A stretch of DNA of 8,847 bases. Origin: Bacteroidales bacterium. GTDB lineage: Bacteria > Bacteroidota > Bacteroidia > Bacteroidales > UBA932. The DNA is taken from positions 1 to 8,847 of the forward strand of contig JAIKYL010000026.1 in NCBI GenBank assembly GCA_024683255.1, read 5' to 3'. Positions within the stretch are counted from its first letter, which is position 1. The number at the start of each line of letters is the position of its first letter. The notes under the pieces are model-generated. The model was not told the origin of the DNA and made no database searches. It saw only the letters and a program-made list of their open reading frames with translations. This document shows, one piece after another, positions 6,688-8,847 of the stretch. A program made the translations under genes and the position numbers.

Positions 6688-8168
6688 ACGCGAGAGACTT
6701 TCATGCTGCCGGTGCGTTTGAAATCTTCCGTACGCACGGTAACTTTACGAATCTGGTGGGTAGAGGGCTGGGTGGCGTTAATCTTGTCCACCAGGGCGTT
6801 CATATAGGCCACAACCTCTTCCCAAGGCTTGCCGTCGAAGGCAGGAATGAAGGGCAGAATCTCGATGGCAATGATGCCTTCGTCTTCCTTCACCATGGCG
6901 TCACGGACGCAAGGATCGGCATAGAAGGGTTCTTCCAGGCTTTCGGGACTCACGTTCTCACCGTTGGACAGGATGATGAGGTTCTTGATGCGGCCGGTGA
7001 TATAGAGGAAGCCGTCTTCGTCAAAGCGGCAAAGGTCGCCGGTGCGGAGCCAGCCATCAGGCGTAAGGGCTTCGGCGGTCTTTTCGGGATCTTTGTAGTA
7101 GCCGGAGAAGACGTTGTCGCCTTTCACCCAGAGTTCGCCGTCCACCAGTTTGGCTTCCTGGCCGGGATAGATGCGGCCGATGGAGGTGGGGCGTTCAACT
7201 GCGTCGGCATTGGCCGATGTAAGGTTGGCGGTTTCCGTAAGGCCGTAGCCGAAGCAGAATTCCACGCCAAGCTTGGTGAAGATGTCCACCAGGCGCGGAG
7301 GTACGTTGGCTGCGCCGGAGATGATCATGCGAAGGCTGCCGCCGAGGAACTGGGGACCGTACATCTTCACAAGGCCGCTGAGGATGTCGCAGATGCCGGG
7401 GACAATCACCAGCAGGGTGGGTTTGATGGCGGGCAGCTTGCCGATGGTGGCCTTCATGTCTTCGCAGGTGAACATGAGATTGCCGGAATAGAAACAACCG
7501 CAAAGGCCTGCGATTGCGCCGAACACATGGCTGAGCGGCAGCAAGGCGATATAACGGTGCACGCCGATGATGGGGCCGGGTTTGAAGATGGTGTTGTAGT
7601 TGCCGCGCATGAGGGCACGGTGGTTCAGAACTGCCCCCTTAGGAGCTCCGGTGGTACCGCCGGTGAAGAAGATGGCGGCAGGGCTGTCCGGGTCGATATC
7701 GGCCACAGGGGCCTCTGTATCGGCGATACTGGCGGCGGGAAGCACCTTCGCGCCCTGGATCTTGGAGGTCTGGGGCATGAATTCATCCCGCACGAAGATG
7801 GCGGCGATATCGAACTTCATGCAGCAGCCCACAACGGCCATTTCCGGCAGCATGGACGGGAACATCATGGCCACGTAACCGGCGCTAGTGATGGCCAGAT
7901 ACAGCTCAATGGCATCCTGGCTGTTGCGGTCCCACACGGCAATGTGGGCACCCTTGGGAAGTCCCAGGCCGTTAATGAAGGCACGGCGACGGGCCACACG
8001 TTCTCCCAGTTCTTTATAAGTGATGGTGTTCACCGTGTCGGACAGGGCCGGCATATCGGCATACTCCTTTGTGAACCAGTTCACAAATTCTCCCATGGTG
8101 GGAAGGTAAGGGATTCTTTCAAACTCCTCCTTTGGGAGCATGTTGTAGAAATACTCTTGGTTGGTCAT
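6684..8168 (-). CDS. AMP-forming acyl-CoA/acyl-ACP synthetase (ANL superfamily)
   Basis: This 494-residue enzyme adenylates a carboxylic acid, probably a fatty acid, and passes it to a thiol. The thiol is probably the phosphopantetheine arm of the neighbouring ACP. Seen in order: P-loop IFFTGGTTGAPKGA at 166-179, PLSHVFG at 211-217, FGYGLTETA at 306-314, GWLRTGDL at 372-379, GRIKNLIILSNGENVSPESL at 392-411, and the C-terminal A10 region FKRTGSMKVSR at 483-493 with Lys490 as the expected adenylation lysine. All core motifs are intact. The protein ends four residues after Lys490. There is no signal peptide, so it should be cytosolic. It starts 13 bp after the upstream GNAT gene stop, in an AT-rich gap without a Shine-Dalgarno sequence, and overlaps the ACP gene by 4 bp. 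Acyl-CoA formation is the alternative; the coupled ACP favours acyl-ACP. Confidence 0.93.
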   Translation of the reverse strand: MTNQEYFYNMLPKEEFERIPYLPTMGEFVNWFTKEYADMPALSDTVNTITYKELGERVARRRAFINGLGLPKGAHIAVWDRNSQDAIELYLAITSAGYVAMMFPSMLPEMAVVGCCMKFDIAAIFVRDEFMPQTSKIQGAKVLPAASIADTEAPVADIDPDSPAAIFFTGGTTGAPKGAVLNHRALMRGNYNTIFKPGPIIGVHRYIALLPLSHVFGAIAGLCGCFYSGNLMFTCEDMKATIGKLPAIKPTLLVIVPGICDILSGLVKMYGPQFLGGSLRMIISGAANVPPRLVDIFTKLGVEFCFGYGLTETANLTSANADAVERPTSIGRIYPGQEAKLVDGELWVKGDNVFSGYYKDPEKTAEALTPDGWLRTGDLCRFDEDGFLYITGRIKNLIILSNGENVSPESLEEPFYADPCVRDAMVKEDEGIIAIEILPFIPAFDGKPWEEVVAYMNALVDKINATQPSTHQIRKVTVRTEDFKRTGSMKVSRV

Positions 8169-8181
8169 TATAATAATAGGT

Positions 8182-8847
8182 TTAGATTTCTTTTACATAG
8201 GAGCGGCGCCGCTGGTAAGGCTGCGGATCATAGTCTCCAAACAAAGTTTGCACCTTGTGATTGTCTTCCAGCTGGGGATTCAGAAGCAAGTGCTTGATTC
8301 CCAACTTGATATAGTTTTCGTGCAGATACTTGAACATCAGGAGGGCCGCCCCTTTGGCCTGGTATTCGGGCAACACGCCGATGAGAAGACCCTCGGCCAT
8401 ATGATTGCGTTTGGGATTGAGCTGGGGAAGGATGTGGATCCAGCCGAAGGGCAGAATCTTGCCCTTTGCCTTCCTGACGCCGGAGGAGATGTGCGGCATG
8501 GTTACGGTAAAGGCCACCAGTTCGTCCTTGTCGTTCACCACAAAGGCCACCATGTCTTTGTTCAGCACGGGGACATACTGTTTCACGTAGCCGTCTATCT
8601 GCTCCTCGGACAGTTTACTGTATTCGTAGAGGCCGGCGAAGGCGTCGTTCAGCACATGAAACATCTCCCGGCCGCGGCGGGCCATCTGTTTGAGGGTATC
8701 GGCCCGATAAATGTGCACACCGTAGCGTTTTTCAACCAAATCGGCATATTGCATCATGGGCGGCAGCGTGTCCGTAAACGTTATCACACGCTGTGTCCAG
8801 TCCGTATCCTTGGTAAAGCCCATGCGCTCCAGATACTCGCCGTAATA
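8182..8847 (-). CDS. GNAT-fold N-acyltransferase, N-terminus beyond the window
   Basis: The C-terminal 221 residues are present. The frame runs through the right edge, and the residues before an internal ATG at 8823 (YYGEYLER) fit the protein's sequence, so that ATG is not the start. The GNAT acyl-donor region is visible as LLIGVLPEYQAKGAALLMF, in the place of the V-x-P-x-x-Q-x-x-G motif A, followed by an HENYIKLGIKHLLL helix-strand and an NPQLEDNHKVQTLFGDYD segment. The end, RRRSYVKEI, fits the YghO-like group of about 370-390 residues as I recall it. It heads an operon with an acyl ligase and ACP, so its donor is likely a long acyl chain rather than acetyl-CoA, with an amine as acceptor. 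A bacterial ceramide synthase role is a candidate inference from this context; other N-acyl lipids are possible. Confidence 0.82.
   Translation of the reverse strand, partial: YYGEYLERMGFTKDTDWTQRVITFTDTLPPMMQYADLVEKRYGVHIYRADTLKQMARRGREMFHVLNDAFAGLYEYSKLSEEQIDGYVKQYVPVLNKDMVAFVVNDKDELVAFTVTMPHISSGVRKAKGKILPFGWIHILPQLNPKRNHMAEGLLIGVLPEYQAKGAALLMFKYLHENYIKLGIKHLLLNPQLEDNHKVQTLFGDYDPQPYQRRRSYVKEI

Noticed and set aside
6756..8297. Long open frame (513 codons) on the plus strand, opposite the ligase and the GNAT gene
   Set aside because: It is an antisense shadow. The product is rich in Gly, His, Ala and Val with no recognisable motif. It crosses two genes with clear conserved motifs, and the C/G-rich third positions of those genes explain the missing stops.

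Overview
The window looks like chromosomal DNA of a fairly GC-rich member of the Bacteroidota, most likely order Bacteroidales. Three things suggest this. Every recognisable promoter carries the Bacteroidota -7 box TAnnTTTG. No Shine-Dalgarno sequences are visible before the starts. The very large DUF2723 membrane protein is typical of the phylum. Coding DNA is GC-rich and gaps are short and AT-rich. There are no tRNA or rRNA genes, no CRISPR array, no insertion sequence and no phage genes, and no gene-free stretch longer than 300 bases.

Layout, left to right. (1) Minus strand: lgt (prolipoprotein diacylglyceryl transferase, C-terminus cut by the left edge), preceded by a class I SAM-dependent methyltransferase gene. 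(2) At about 1743-1810 a compact divergent promoter region has -7 boxes for the methyltransferase (minus) and pgk (plus) that form an inverted repeat 2 bp apart. (3) Plus strand: pgk, phosphoglycerate kinase. (4) A perfect 20-bp-stem bidirectional terminator separates pgk from the convergent gene. (5) Minus strand: a 1068-residue DUF2723 (GT-C/PMT-like) membrane protein. Its first cytosolic loop contains a GC-rich element of three consecutive palindromes that keeps the reading frame open. (6) An intrinsic terminator closes the next minus-strand operon, and its T-tract overlaps the DUF2723 promoter. (7) Minus-strand operon, transcribed right to left: partial GNAT-fold acyltransferase (cut by the right edge), AMP-forming fatty acyl ligase, dedicated acyl carrier protein. 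The last two genes overlap by 4 bp.

How the genes work together: the operon at 6445-8847 is a self-contained acyl-activation and transfer module. The ligase would adenylate a fatty acid and load it on the ACP, and the GNAT protein would move the acyl group to an amine. A GNAT-fold acyltransferase beside an ACP and an acyl-ACP ligase recalls the bacterial ceramide (sphingolipid) pathway, which Bacteroidales possess; this is an inference. The other genes are housekeeping (glycolysis, lipoprotein maturation, RNA or other methylation) plus a probable envelope glycosyltransferase.

The items most worth a second look are the in-frame palindromic element inside the DUF2723 gene, the candidate N-acyl lipid module, and the tight, probably leaderless promoter architecture.
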